A stretch of DNA of 6,576 nucleotides from Burkholderiaceae bacterium (GTDB lineage: Bacteria > Pseudomonadota > Gammaproteobacteria > Burkholderiales > Burkholderiaceae_E), in contig JAHYJF010000198.1 of assembly GCA_019428955.1 (NCBI GenBank), positions 1-6,576 of the forward strand. Reading direction: 5' to 3'. The translations under genes and the position numbers were made by a program. The notes under the pieces were generated by a model. The model was not told the DNA's origin. It did no database searches and saw nothing but the letters and a program-made list of their open reading frames with translations. Positions within the stretch are counted from its first letter, which is position 1. Every line of letters begins with the position of its first letter. Shown piece by piece: positions 1 through 6,115 of this stretch.

Positions 1-6
1 TTACAT

Positions 7-12
7 TACAAT
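7..12 (+). promoter_or_regulatory. candidate -10 element of prlF-yhaV
   Basis: TACAAT matches 5 of 6 bases of the sigma-70 -10 consensus and lies 33 bp upstream of the prlF start. The matching -35 would fall outside the window, so the promoter cannot be completed. Just downstream are two similar octamers, CAATCTAC at 18-25 and CAATCTCA at 26-33. They could be binding half-sites for the autoregulating PrlF-YhaV complex, but this is only inference. Confidence 0.25.
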
Positions 13-45
13 CGAAGCAATCTACCAATCTCAACGGAGGGCCGC

Positions 46-375
46 ATGGCAGCCACTCTTGAAGTCGATTCCAGTCTGACCGACAGGTACCAGACAACCG
101 TGCCTGCAACGGTGCGTCGCGCCCTGCGACTGAGCAAGCGCGACAAGATCCGCTACGCGATCCGCCCCAACGGAGAGGTCGTGCTGACGCGCGCCGCAGG
201 CCCCGATGGCGACGACCCGGTGCTCGATGGATTTCTCGGTTTTCTGGCCAGGGATATGGCCGCACATCCCGAGCGCCTGCAAGCCATCGATGCCGGACTG
301 GCGCGGCGCTTGCAGTCGCTGGTGGGCAGCATCGAAGTCGATCTTGATGCGGCCCTGTCAGTTGACGGTGAATGA
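46..375 (+). CDS. prlF: PrlF-family antitoxin (SohA), AbrB-type fold
   Basis: This 109-residue protein is the antitoxin of a PrlF-YhaV type II toxin-antitoxin module. In this family it binds and neutralises the YhaV ribonuclease and represses its own operon. The N-terminal half (about residues 9-48) is a SpoVT/AbrB swapped-hairpin domain. It shows the pattern QTTVP at 16-20, followed by VRRAL and a strand ending in GEVVL at 43-47. The later segment DDPVLDGFLGFLARD (56-70) corresponds to the DHTMNAFLRFLDAD region of E. coli PrlF, and the acidic C-terminus also fits. Length matches the family (about 110). The ATG at 46 is preceded by GGAGGG at 36-41, four bases away. The stop overlaps the yhaV start as ATGA, which implies translational coupling. 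Family assignment is from remembered E. coli sequence. Confidence 0.9.
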   Translation: MAATLEVDSSLTDRYQTTVPATVRRALRLSKRDKIRYAIRPNGEVVLTRAAGPDGDDPVLDGFLGFLARDMAAHPERLQAIDAGLARRLQSLVGSIEVDLDAALSVDGE

Positions 376-893
376 TTGCCAGGAGACCTGCACCGTTGGT
401 GATCAATGGCTGGACAATCTTTGCCCACCCGCTGTTCCTGGCGCAGCTCGACGACCTGATCGTGGAGGTCGAGGAATTCAGCAAGGGCGACCCGATTGGT
501 TACACCAGAAGGAGCGCCAGCAAGCGACTGGCTGCTATCGCCAAGCTGGCCTTCAAGGTCGTGCCACAGAATCCGACGCGTCCTGAATACCGCCAAGGGA
601 ACAGCCTCGGTGCCGAGCGCAAACACTGGCTCCGGGCGAAGTTCTTCCAGCAATATCGGCTGTTCTTCCGCTACCACGCAGCCAGCAAGGTGATCGTGTT
701 TGCCTGGGTCAATGACCAGGACACCAAGCGGGCCTACCACAGCAACGACGAGGCCTACCGGGTATTCAGGAAGATGCTCGATAGAGGCCACCCGCCGGAC
801 GACTGGAGCGAATTTCTGACCGAGGCTCGCAAAGAGAGCGAACGCCTGAAGAGATTGGCCGCCGGTCATGATCGCGATCAGCCTGACCTGTAG
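372..893 (+). CDS. yhaV: YhaV-family toxin, ribosome-dependent mRNA interferase
   Basis: The 173-residue product is the toxin of the PrlF-YhaV pair, a RelE-superfamily endoribonuclease that cleaves mRNA and arrests growth when free of PrlF. Motifs shared with E. coli YhaV are, in order, NGW (12-14), AHP (18-20), a basic RRSASKRLAA segment (46-55), RQGNSLG (74-80), YRLFFRY (95-101), AWVND (111-115) and RGHPPDDW (138-145). The protein is about 20 residues longer than the E. coli one, through a short N-terminal lead and a charged C-terminal tail rich in Lys, Arg and Glu. No frameshift or missing block is visible, so the toxin is probably intact. It starts inside the last codons of prlF (ATGA), as expected for a coupled antitoxin-toxin operon. 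The next module, mazEF, follows 85 bp downstream. Confidence 0.92.
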   Translation: MIARRPAPLVINGWTIFAHPLFLAQLDDLIVEVEEFSKGDPIGYTRRSASKRLAAIAKLAFKVVPQNPTRPEYRQGNSLGAERKHWLRAKFFQQYRLFFRYHAASKVIVFAWVNDQDTKRAYHSNDEAYRVFRKMLDRGHPPDDWSEFLTEARKESERLKRLAAGHDRDQPDL

Positions 894-897
894 TCTG

Positions 898-953
898 GTA
901 GATACTATTGTTGATACTTAGAAGCTGCTCGCCCATACTGTTTGTGTATCTAC
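898..953. repeat. 8-bp inverted repeat flanking the mazEF promoter (candidate operator)
   Basis: GTAGATAC at 898-905 and GTATCTAC at 946-953 are perfect reverse complements. They bracket the candidate mazEF promoter, one arm upstream of the -35 and the other at the expected transcription start. Related GATACT/CATACT hexamers lie at 901-906, 913-918 and 934-939. MazE-MazF complexes repress their own promoters through palindromic sites, so this is a reasonable operator candidate. Binding by MazE here is inferred. Confidence 0.4.
911..939 (+). promoter_or_regulatory. candidate sigma-70 promoter of mazEF
   Basis: A TTGATA hexamer (911-916, 5 of 6 consensus) and CATACT (934-939, 4 of 6) are separated by exactly 17 bp, in an AT-rich gap that contrasts with the surrounding GC-rich DNA. 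The expected start of transcription is near 946, about 33 bases before the mazE GTG codon. This suggests mazEF can be transcribed independently of prlF-yhaV. Confidence 0.5.
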
Positions 954-967
954 ATTTGTTTCAGCTC

Positions 968-973
968 AGGAGG
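968..973 (+). promoter_or_regulatory. ribosome binding site of mazE, fixes a GTG start
   Basis: A perfect AGGAGG lies five bases before GTG at 979-981. The next residues (AIQLVKKWGNSPAVR) align with the start of known MazE proteins, so the GTG rather than a later ATG is the start codon. Confidence 0.8.
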
Positions 974-978
974 ACGTC

Positions 979-1221
979 GTGGCGATTCAACTGGTCAAGA
1001 AATGGGGCAACAGCCCGGCGGTGCGTTTGCCTGCCGCCATCATGGAAGCGGCCCATCTCTGTGTGGATCAGCAAGTCGAAGTCCGAGCAGAGGGGGGGCG
1101 AGTCATCATCGAACCGGCAGCGCCGGTGTATTCCCTGGATGATCTGCTGGCCGGCATCACGGCAAAGAACCGGCACACAGAGCAGGACTTCGGCATGCCG
1201 CAGGGCCAGGAGTTGCTCTGA
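979..1221 (+). CDS. mazE: MazE-family antitoxin
   Basis: This 80-residue protein is the labile antitoxin of a MazEF module. It binds operator DNA with its N-terminal half and wraps MazF with its C-terminal half. The AbrB-like domain is clear: KKWGNSPAVRLPAAIM (7-22), followed by a strand pair ending in GGRVIIEP (39-46). This closely parallels E. coli MazE (KRWGNSPAVRIPA and KLIIEP). The C-terminal half YSLDDLLAGIT (51-61) and the acidic tail ending in GQELL correspond to the toxin-binding arm. It begins with GTG after a strong ribosome binding site. Its TGA shares one base with the mazF ATG (TGATG), giving a coupled pair. It sits 85 bp downstream of yhaV with its own probable promoter. Confidence 0.93.
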   Translation: MAIQLVKKWGNSPAVRLPAAIMEAAHLCVDQQVEVRAEGGRVIIEPAAPVYSLDDLLAGITAKNRHTEQDFGMPQGQELL

Positions 1222-1562
1222 TGGCAGCGGCTTATGTCCCTGATGAAGGGGACATCATCCGGTTGAACTTCACGCCCCAGAGCGGGCACGAGCAAACCGG
1301 ACGGCGACCTGCCGTCGTCCTGAGCCCCAAGGCCTACAACCGGCGGACGGGACTGTTGATCTGTGTCCCGATCACCAAGCAGATCAAGGGCTACCCCTTC
1401 GAGGTCTTGCTCACCGGCAGTGGCGCAACAGGCGCGGCGCTCGCCGACCAGATCAAGAGTCTCGACTGGAAAGTCCGCCAGGCAGAAAGCAAAGGTCGGG
1501 CCACGCCGGTCGAGATTAACGACATCAAGGCCAAGATCAGGGCTTTGCTCAAGCTGGTCTGA
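1221..1562 (+). CDS. mazF: MazF-family endoribonuclease toxin
   Basis: The 113-residue product is a MazF/PemK toxin, an endoribonuclease that cuts single-stranded RNA at short sequence-specific sites (ACA in E. coli MazF). It aligns without gaps over most of its length with E. coli MazF: YVPDEGDI (5-12), SGHEQTGRRPAVVLSP (21-36), CVPITKQIKGYPFEVLL (48-64) and LADQIKSLDW (74-83), then a C-terminal helix DIKAKIRALL (101-110). The catalytic pair Glu24 and Arg29 and the conserved Thr52 are all present. E. coli His28 is replaced by Arg, a common variation. The toxin therefore looks active. It ends 12 bp before a strong stem-loop and runs convergent to aceA. The exact cleavage site cannot be read from sequence. 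Confidence 0.95.
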   Translation: MAAAYVPDEGDIIRLNFTPQSGHEQTGRRPAVVLSPKAYNRRTGLLICVPITKQIKGYPFEVLLTGSGATGAALADQIKSLDWKVRQAESKGRATPVEINDIKAKIRALLKLV

Positions 1563-1574
1563 TCGCGCGTGACA

Positions 1575-1597
1575 CCCCGGCCCATGACGGGCCGGGG
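1575..1597. terminator. perfect 9-bp GC stem-loop between mazF and aceA
   Basis: CCCCGGCCC (1575-1583) pairs perfectly with GGGCCGGGG (1589-1597) around the five-base loop ATGAC. It lies between the convergent mazF and aceA genes and could stop transcription from both sides. A further GATCGC/GCGATC pair (1561-1566 and 1598-1603) flanks it. There is no T-run on either side, so it is not a textbook intrinsic terminator. Confidence 0.5.
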
Positions 1598-1643
1598 GCG
1601 ATCGCACTTCTGTCAGTAAGCGCGCGCTGCGCGAGCAGCACGA

Positions 1644-2960
<1,317 letters not shown>

Positions 2961-3041
2961 GATGACTCCTCAAATGGCGATAATTACGGTGGCTTTCGGG
3001 TTAACTTGCTGGCAACGCTTTTGGCGTCGCTGAACTCAATT

Positions 3042-3101
3042 CGGTGATTAAGATTAGCCTTTTCGTATTGCATGGCATCAAAAAAGCCTACGGTGACTAA
3101 G
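3042..3101. repeat. 11-bp near-perfect direct repeat flanking the aceA promoter candidate
   Basis: CGGTGATTAAG (3042-3052) and CGGTGACTAAG (3091-3101) match at 10 of 11 positions, 49 bp apart start to start. One copy is just upstream and the other at the start side of the candidate aceA promoter at 3053-3081. Such paired sites often bind a regulator, but no specific protein can be named. Confidence 0.4.
3053..3081 (-). promoter_or_regulatory. candidate aceA promoter
   Basis: Read on the minus strand, TTGATG (3076-3081) and GCTAAT (3053-3058) each match 4 of 6 consensus bases with a 17-bp spacer. The transcript would start near 3046 and give a leader of about 85 bases before the aceA ATG. A-rich DNA lies just upstream of the -35. 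Confidence 0.3.
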
Positions 3102-3102
3102 G

Positions 3103-3130
3103 TTGTTTTTACGGTTTAAAAACATATACT
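3103..3130 (+). promoter_or_regulatory. candidate plus-strand promoter in the aceA-rraA gap
   Basis: TATACT (3125-3130) matches 5 of 6 bases of the -10 consensus. TTGTTT (3103-3108) is a weak -35, 16 bp away. A transcript would begin near 3137, which is 240 bases ahead of the chosen rraA start but only about 18 bases ahead of the first in-frame ATG at 3155. The perfect dyad at 3105-3123 lies within it, so it could be repressed there. Confidence 0.35.
3105..3123. repeat. perfect 7-bp dyad GTTTTTA-N5-TAAAAAC (candidate operator)
   Basis: GTTTTTA (3105-3111) and TAAAAAC (3117-3123) are exact reverse complements separated by CGGTT. In a GC-rich genome such an AT-rich 19-bp dyad is conspicuous. 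It ends two bases before the TATACT hexamer and also lies upstream of the minus-strand aceA promoter candidate. Its position suits a regulator acting on either gene. The regulator is unknown. Confidence 0.5.
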
Positions 3131-3302
3131 TGGCATTACGTATCATGATCCGGAATGAAATACGCCCCCATGAAATACTCGTTTGACGCGCCGCAACGCC
3201 TCTATTTCACATCGTGGAAGAGCAATCCCGCTGGGCGAATTCAGCACCGTGTGGCCGGCGTGCCGCGCGCCAAGGGCCTTTCAGTCCTGCCGCTGGAACC
3301 CG

Positions 3303-3331
3303 GTGACGTCGCGGGCCGGATGCGCGATACT
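3303..3331 (+). promoter_or_regulatory. candidate proximal promoter of rraA
   Basis: GTGACG (3303-3308) and GATACT (3326-3331) each match 4 of 6 consensus bases with a 17-bp spacer. The start would be near 3338, about 39 bases before the chosen rraA ATG. This supports reading the upstream open frame as non-coding leader, but both hexamers are weak. Confidence 0.35.
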
Positions 3332-3376
3332 CGCCTCTCCGACCTCCCCTTCCCCAACCACCGGATTCGATCAAAC

Positions 3377-3856
3377 ATGGCCATCGTCACCTGCGACCTC
3401 TTCGACGCCCACCCGAAAGCCCAATCCTGCGACCTGCAATTCCGCTCGCTGGGGCAGCGCAAGTCGTTTGCCGGCCGGATTCGCACGATCCGCTGCCATG
3501 AGGACAACCAGCTGGTCAAGGAAACGCTCGCCAAGCCCTCAGACGGCGAAGTCCTGGTGGTCGATGGCGGCGGCTCGGTGCACACCGCGCTGATGGGTGA
3601 CATGATTGCCAAGAGCGGCATGAACAACGGTTGGGCCGGAGTGATCATCAACGGCGCGGTGCGCGACAGCGAGGCGCTGGACGGGCTCGATTTCGGCACC
3701 AAGGCACTGGGCAGCAACCCGCGCAAGAGCGCCAAGGACGGCACCGGCGAGCGCGACGTCGCGATAACCTTCGGCGGCGTGACTTTCGTGCCTGGCCACT
3801 ACCTCTACAGCGACGCCGACGGCATCCTCGTTTCCAAGTACCCGCTGGAGCCCTGA
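3377..3856 (+). CDS. rraA: RraA family protein (RNase E regulator / HMG-CHA aldolase fold)
   Basis: The product is 159 residues; E. coli RraA has 161. RraA binds RNase E and inhibits RNA decay in E. coli, but the same fold includes class II HMG/CHA aldolases that also decarboxylate oxaloacetate. Family landmarks are VLVVDGGGSVHTALMGD (59-75), GWAGVIINGAVRD (85-97), FGGVTFVPGHYLYSDADGILVS (132-153) and a C-terminal PLEP. The catalytic pattern D-X20-R-D is complete here (Asp75, Arg96, Asp97), while E. coli RraA has Ala and Gln at the Asp positions. The ATG at 3377 is chosen because family similarity begins at once (VTCDLFD). There is no clear ribosome binding site. The frame stays open upstream to an ATG at 3155, adding 74 unrecognised residues. 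A nitroreductase gene follows after 21 bp. Confidence 0.9.
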   Translation: MAIVTCDLFDAHPKAQSCDLQFRSLGQRKSFAGRIRTIRCHEDNQLVKETLAKPSDGEVLVVDGGGSVHTALMGDMIAKSGMNNGWAGVIINGAVRDSEALDGLDFGTKALGSNPRKSAKDGTGERDVAITFGGVTFVPGHYLYSDADGILVSKYPLEP

Positions 3857-3877
3857 GAACAAACGCGGGAGACGACC

Positions 3878-4471
3878 ATGAGCGACGACGACGCGCTGGC
3901 CTTTACCGGATCGCTGATCCACCTGCGCCAGCACGTCTCGCCCAAGCGGCTGGCTGAGCCAGGACCGAGCGCACCCCAGCTCAGGCTGATCTTCGAAGCC
4001 GCCGCCGCGGCGCCCGATCACGGCCTGCTCGTGCCCTGGCGCTTCGTGCTGATTCCCCCGGCGATGCGCGCGACCCTCGGGGAGATGTTCGCCGCCGCGC
4101 TGATCGAACGTGACGCCACGGCGAGCGACGAACAGCTCGCCGATGCCCGGGCCAAGGCCCAGCGCGGGGCGGTGCTGCTCTTATGTGTCGCCGACCTCTC
4201 GGCACGCGATCCCAATACGCCGGCGCACGAGCGCCTGGTCTCGCTGGGCTGCGCAATCCAGAACATGATGCTGACCGCGCAGGCGATGGGGTTTGGCGCG
4301 GGCCTAAGCAGCGGCCAGGGCATGGCCTCGGAAGCACTGCGCCACGGCTTCCGGCTGGGCAACGGGGAGATCGCGGTGTGCTTCGTCAGCTTCGGCACGG
4401 TGACGAGCGCCAAGCCCCGGCGCCAGCGCCCTACTCCGGACGAGTTCGTCACGACCCTGGGCGGGTTCTGA
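3878..4471 (+). CDS. nitroreductase family protein, YdjA-like
   Basis: This 197-residue protein belongs to the FMN-dependent nitroreductase superfamily and is closest by eye to E. coli YdjA. Such enzymes use NAD(P)H to reduce nitro compounds or other acceptors; the natural substrate is unknown. Shared segments are KRLAEPGPS..QL (23-35, compare SRLAEPAPTGEQL), APDHGLLVPWRFVLI (45-59), a glycine-containing helix SLGCAIQNMMLTAQAMGFGAG (122-142) and the closing GTV...PTP..FVTTL (173-194). The usual N-terminal R-R-S flavin-phosphate motif is replaced by HLRQHVSPKR, leaving Arg17 as the likely remaining ligand. The ATG at 3878 has GGGAG six bases upstream. The 21-bp gap after rraA and shared strand suggest one transcript. 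Confidence 0.85.
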   Translation: MSDDDALAFTGSLIHLRQHVSPKRLAEPGPSAPQLRLIFEAAAAAPDHGLLVPWRFVLIPPAMRATLGEMFAAALIERDATASDEQLADARAKAQRGAVLLLCVADLSARDPNTPAHERLVSLGCAIQNMMLTAQAMGFGAGLSSGQGMASEALRHGFRLGNGEIAVCFVSFGTVTSAKPRRQRPTPDEFVTTLGGF

Positions 4472-4512
4472 TCGAGCCTGGCAGTATTGCTCCTCGCCCG
4501 GGGCCTCTTTAC

Positions 4513-4526
4513 CCGGCCCTAGCCGG
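4513..4526. terminator. small GC hairpin at the convergent nitroreductase-rmuC junction
   Basis: CCGGC (4513-4517) and GCCGG (4522-4526) form a five-bp stem with a four-base loop that includes the rmuC stop codon. The only gap between the two convergent genes is 47 bp. There is no T-run and the stem is short, so this is a weak terminator candidate. Confidence 0.2.
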
Positions 4527-5997
4527 CCGCTTCAGGATCGCTGTCGGCGAGGTCTTCCTCATCCAACGGCTGGTCGAACTCCGGCAACAGGCGGCGGCTG
4601 TCGGTCTCAGGCAATAATTCCACATCGCGCAACTTGCGCTCGATGGCGCGGGTGCGGGTGCGGGCGCTGCCGATGGTGTTGGCGGCGCGCTCGAGTTGGG
4701 TGCGAGTCTTGTCGAGCACGTCGCCGAACTTGCCGAACTCGCTCTTGACTGCGCCCAGCAGGCGCCAGACCTCGCTCGAGCGTTGCTCGACCGCCAGGGT
4801 GCGAAAGCCCATCTGCAGGCTCGAGAGGATGGCAGCGAGCGTGGTCGGGCCGGCGATCACCACCCGGCTGTCGCGCTGCAGCCCATCGACCAGCCCGGGG
4901 CGGCGCAGAACCTCGGCATAGAGCCCCTCGGTGGGCAGGAACAGGATTGCGAAATCGGTGGTCTGGGGCGGTGACAGGTACTTCTGGGCAATGGTCTTGG
5001 CTTCGGTGCGCAGCCGGACTTCGAGCTGGCGCGCGGCGGCCTCGGCGGCCACCGGATCGGCGCGCTCGAGCGCCTGCACCAACCGCTCGTAATCCTCGCG
5101 CGGAAACTTGGCGTCGATGGGCAGCCAGACCGGCAGGTCGCCGCCTTGGCCGGGCAGGCGAATCGCGTACTCGACCCGTTCGCCCGAACCCGCGACCACC
5201 TCGACATTGAGCTCGTATTGCTCGCGCACCAGCATCTGCTCGAGAATTGCACCGAGCTGGACCTCGCCCCAGGTGCCGCGGCTCTTGACGTTGGTCAGCA
5301 CCCGCTTGAGGTCGCCGACATCGGAAGCCAGCGCCTGCATCTCGCCCAGCCCCTTGTGGACCAGCTCGAGCCGCTCCGAGACCATCTGGAACGACTGCCC
5401 GAGGCGCTGCTCGAGCGTGGCGTGGAGCTTCTCGTCGACGGTGCGGCGCATCTCCTCGAGCTTGACGGTGTTGTCGGCCTGGAGTTCGCGCAACCTGGTC
5501 TCGAGCGTCTCGCGCACCTCCTGCATCCGGCGATCATTGCGCTGCCCTAATTCCGCCAGCGCCAGCTGCACGCTGGTCGAGAAGTCCTTGAGGTTCTTGG
5601 CGCCTTCCTCGCGGTTACGCTGGGAGTCGACGCTCGCGGCTTCGCGCGCCGCGTTCAGGCGCTGCTCGTTGGATTCGGTGAGCGTCACCAGCTGGCGCGC
5701 GAAGGCGTCGATCTGCGCGTTCTGGACCTGGGCGATCGATGCGGTCTGCTGCATCAGGCTGCGGCCCAGTTCGTTGAGCGTGGTGGCGATCTCGGCACGG
5801 TTCTCGCGTGCCTGCGCGGCGACTTCGCTGCGCAGCTCGCGCTGCTGCTGGGCTTGCGCCGCAGCCAGCGTGCTCAGCTCGGCCAGCAGCGCATCGGTCG
5901 GATCACGACGACGCCGCAGCAACAGCACCGCCGCCACCACCACCACCAGCGCCAACAGCGCGACCGCGGCGGTCTCCGGCAACCAGGGAAAGTTCAT
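4519..5997 (-). CDS. rmuC: DNA recombination protein RmuC
   Basis: The 492-residue protein is an RmuC homologue (E. coli 475). The family limits recombination at inverted repeats and has a fold related to PD-(D/E)XK nucleases; its biochemical activity is poorly defined. An N-terminal membrane anchor spans about residues 9-28 and is followed by Arg residues (28-31). A long Gln/Glu/Arg-rich coiled coil runs from about 35 to 235. The conserved RmuC domain contains RGTWGEVQLGAILEQ (240-254), PIDAKFP (293-299, with the nuclease-like Asp295 and Lys297), FLPTEGLYAEVL (353-364) and GPTTLAAIL (383-391). The C-terminus is acidic. I chose the ATG at 5997 because MNFPWLPE leads directly into the anchor; a GTG four codons upstream (6009) is possible. 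The permease gene lies 118 bp upstream on the same strand. Confidence 0.95.
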   Translation of the reverse strand: MNFPWLPETAAVALLALVVVVAAVLLLRRRRDPTDALLAELSTLAAAQAQQQRELRSEVAAQARENRAEIATTLNELGRSLMQQTASIAQVQNAQIDAFARQLVTLTESNEQRLNAAREAASVDSQRNREEGAKNLKDFSTSVQLALAELGQRNDRRMQEVRETLETRLRELQADNTVKLEEMRRTVDEKLHATLEQRLGQSFQMVSERLELVHKGLGEMQALASDVGDLKRVLTNVKSRGTWGEVQLGAILEQMLVREQYELNVEVVAGSGERVEYAIRLPGQGGDLPVWLPIDAKFPREDYERLVQALERADPVAAEAAARQLEVRLRTEAKTIAQKYLSPPQTTDFAILFLPTEGLYAEVLRRPGLVDGLQRDSRVVIAGPTTLAAILSSLQMGFRTLAVEQRSSEVWRLLGAVKSEFGKFGDVLDKTRTQLERAANTIGSARTRTRAIERKLRDVELLPETDSRRLLPEFDQPLDEEDLADSDPEAAG

Positions 5998-6069
5998 CAG
6001 TTCACTCACTTGGTCTCGTCTTCCAGCACCGGGATGGCCAGCGGCAAGGCCACACTGGGCGTGTTGTGC

Positions 6070-6099
6070 AGCATACACAAGCTGCCCGCTTGCTGCCCA
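6070..6099 (-). promoter_or_regulatory. weak candidate promoter of rmuC
   Basis: On the minus strand TGGGCA (6094-6099) and TATGCT (6070-6075) each match 4 of 6 consensus bases with an 18-bp spacer. The start would be near 6062, about 65 bases before the rmuC ATG. A TTGTG/CACAA dyad (6064-6068 and 6076-6080) overlaps the -10. The 118-bp gap between the permease and rmuC makes a separate promoter plausible. Confidence 0.25.
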
Positions 6100-6115
6100 C
6101 CCGGCACGGTCACTT

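Larger units (their letters stand above)
2961..3376. other. aceA-rraA divergent intergenic region (416 bp)
   Basis: No gene is confidently identified here. The left part (2961-3150) is clearly richer in A and T than the flanking genes and contains candidate promoters in both directions, an 11-bp direct repeat and a perfect 7-bp dyad. The right part (3155-3376) is open in the rraA frame but has no recognisable protein similarity and no proper ribosome binding site. I treat it as an rraA leader, with an N-terminal extension as the alternative. No tRNA, riboswitch or small RNA structure was recognised. Confidence 0.6.

Noticed and set aside
206..586. 126-codon plus-strand frame bridging prlF and yhaV
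   Set aside because: It is an out-of-frame reading of both genes; the ATGA-coupled prlF and yhaV frames match known families throughout.
153..869. 238-codon minus-strand frame across prlF and yhaV
   Set aside because: It is antisense to two well-recognised genes, has low-complexity composition and no family resemblance.
4857..5252. 131-codon minus-strand frame inside rmuC
   Set aside because: It is an alternative frame of rmuC, rich in Ser, Arg and Pro as typical for shifted high-GC coding DNA.
6006..6074. 22-codon minus-strand frame ending in VLEDETK whose TGA overlaps a possible rmuC GTG start (GTGA)
   Set aside because: It looks like a coupled leader peptide, but it has no ribosome binding site, its ATG lies inside the candidate -10 element, and the better rmuC start is the ATG at 5997.
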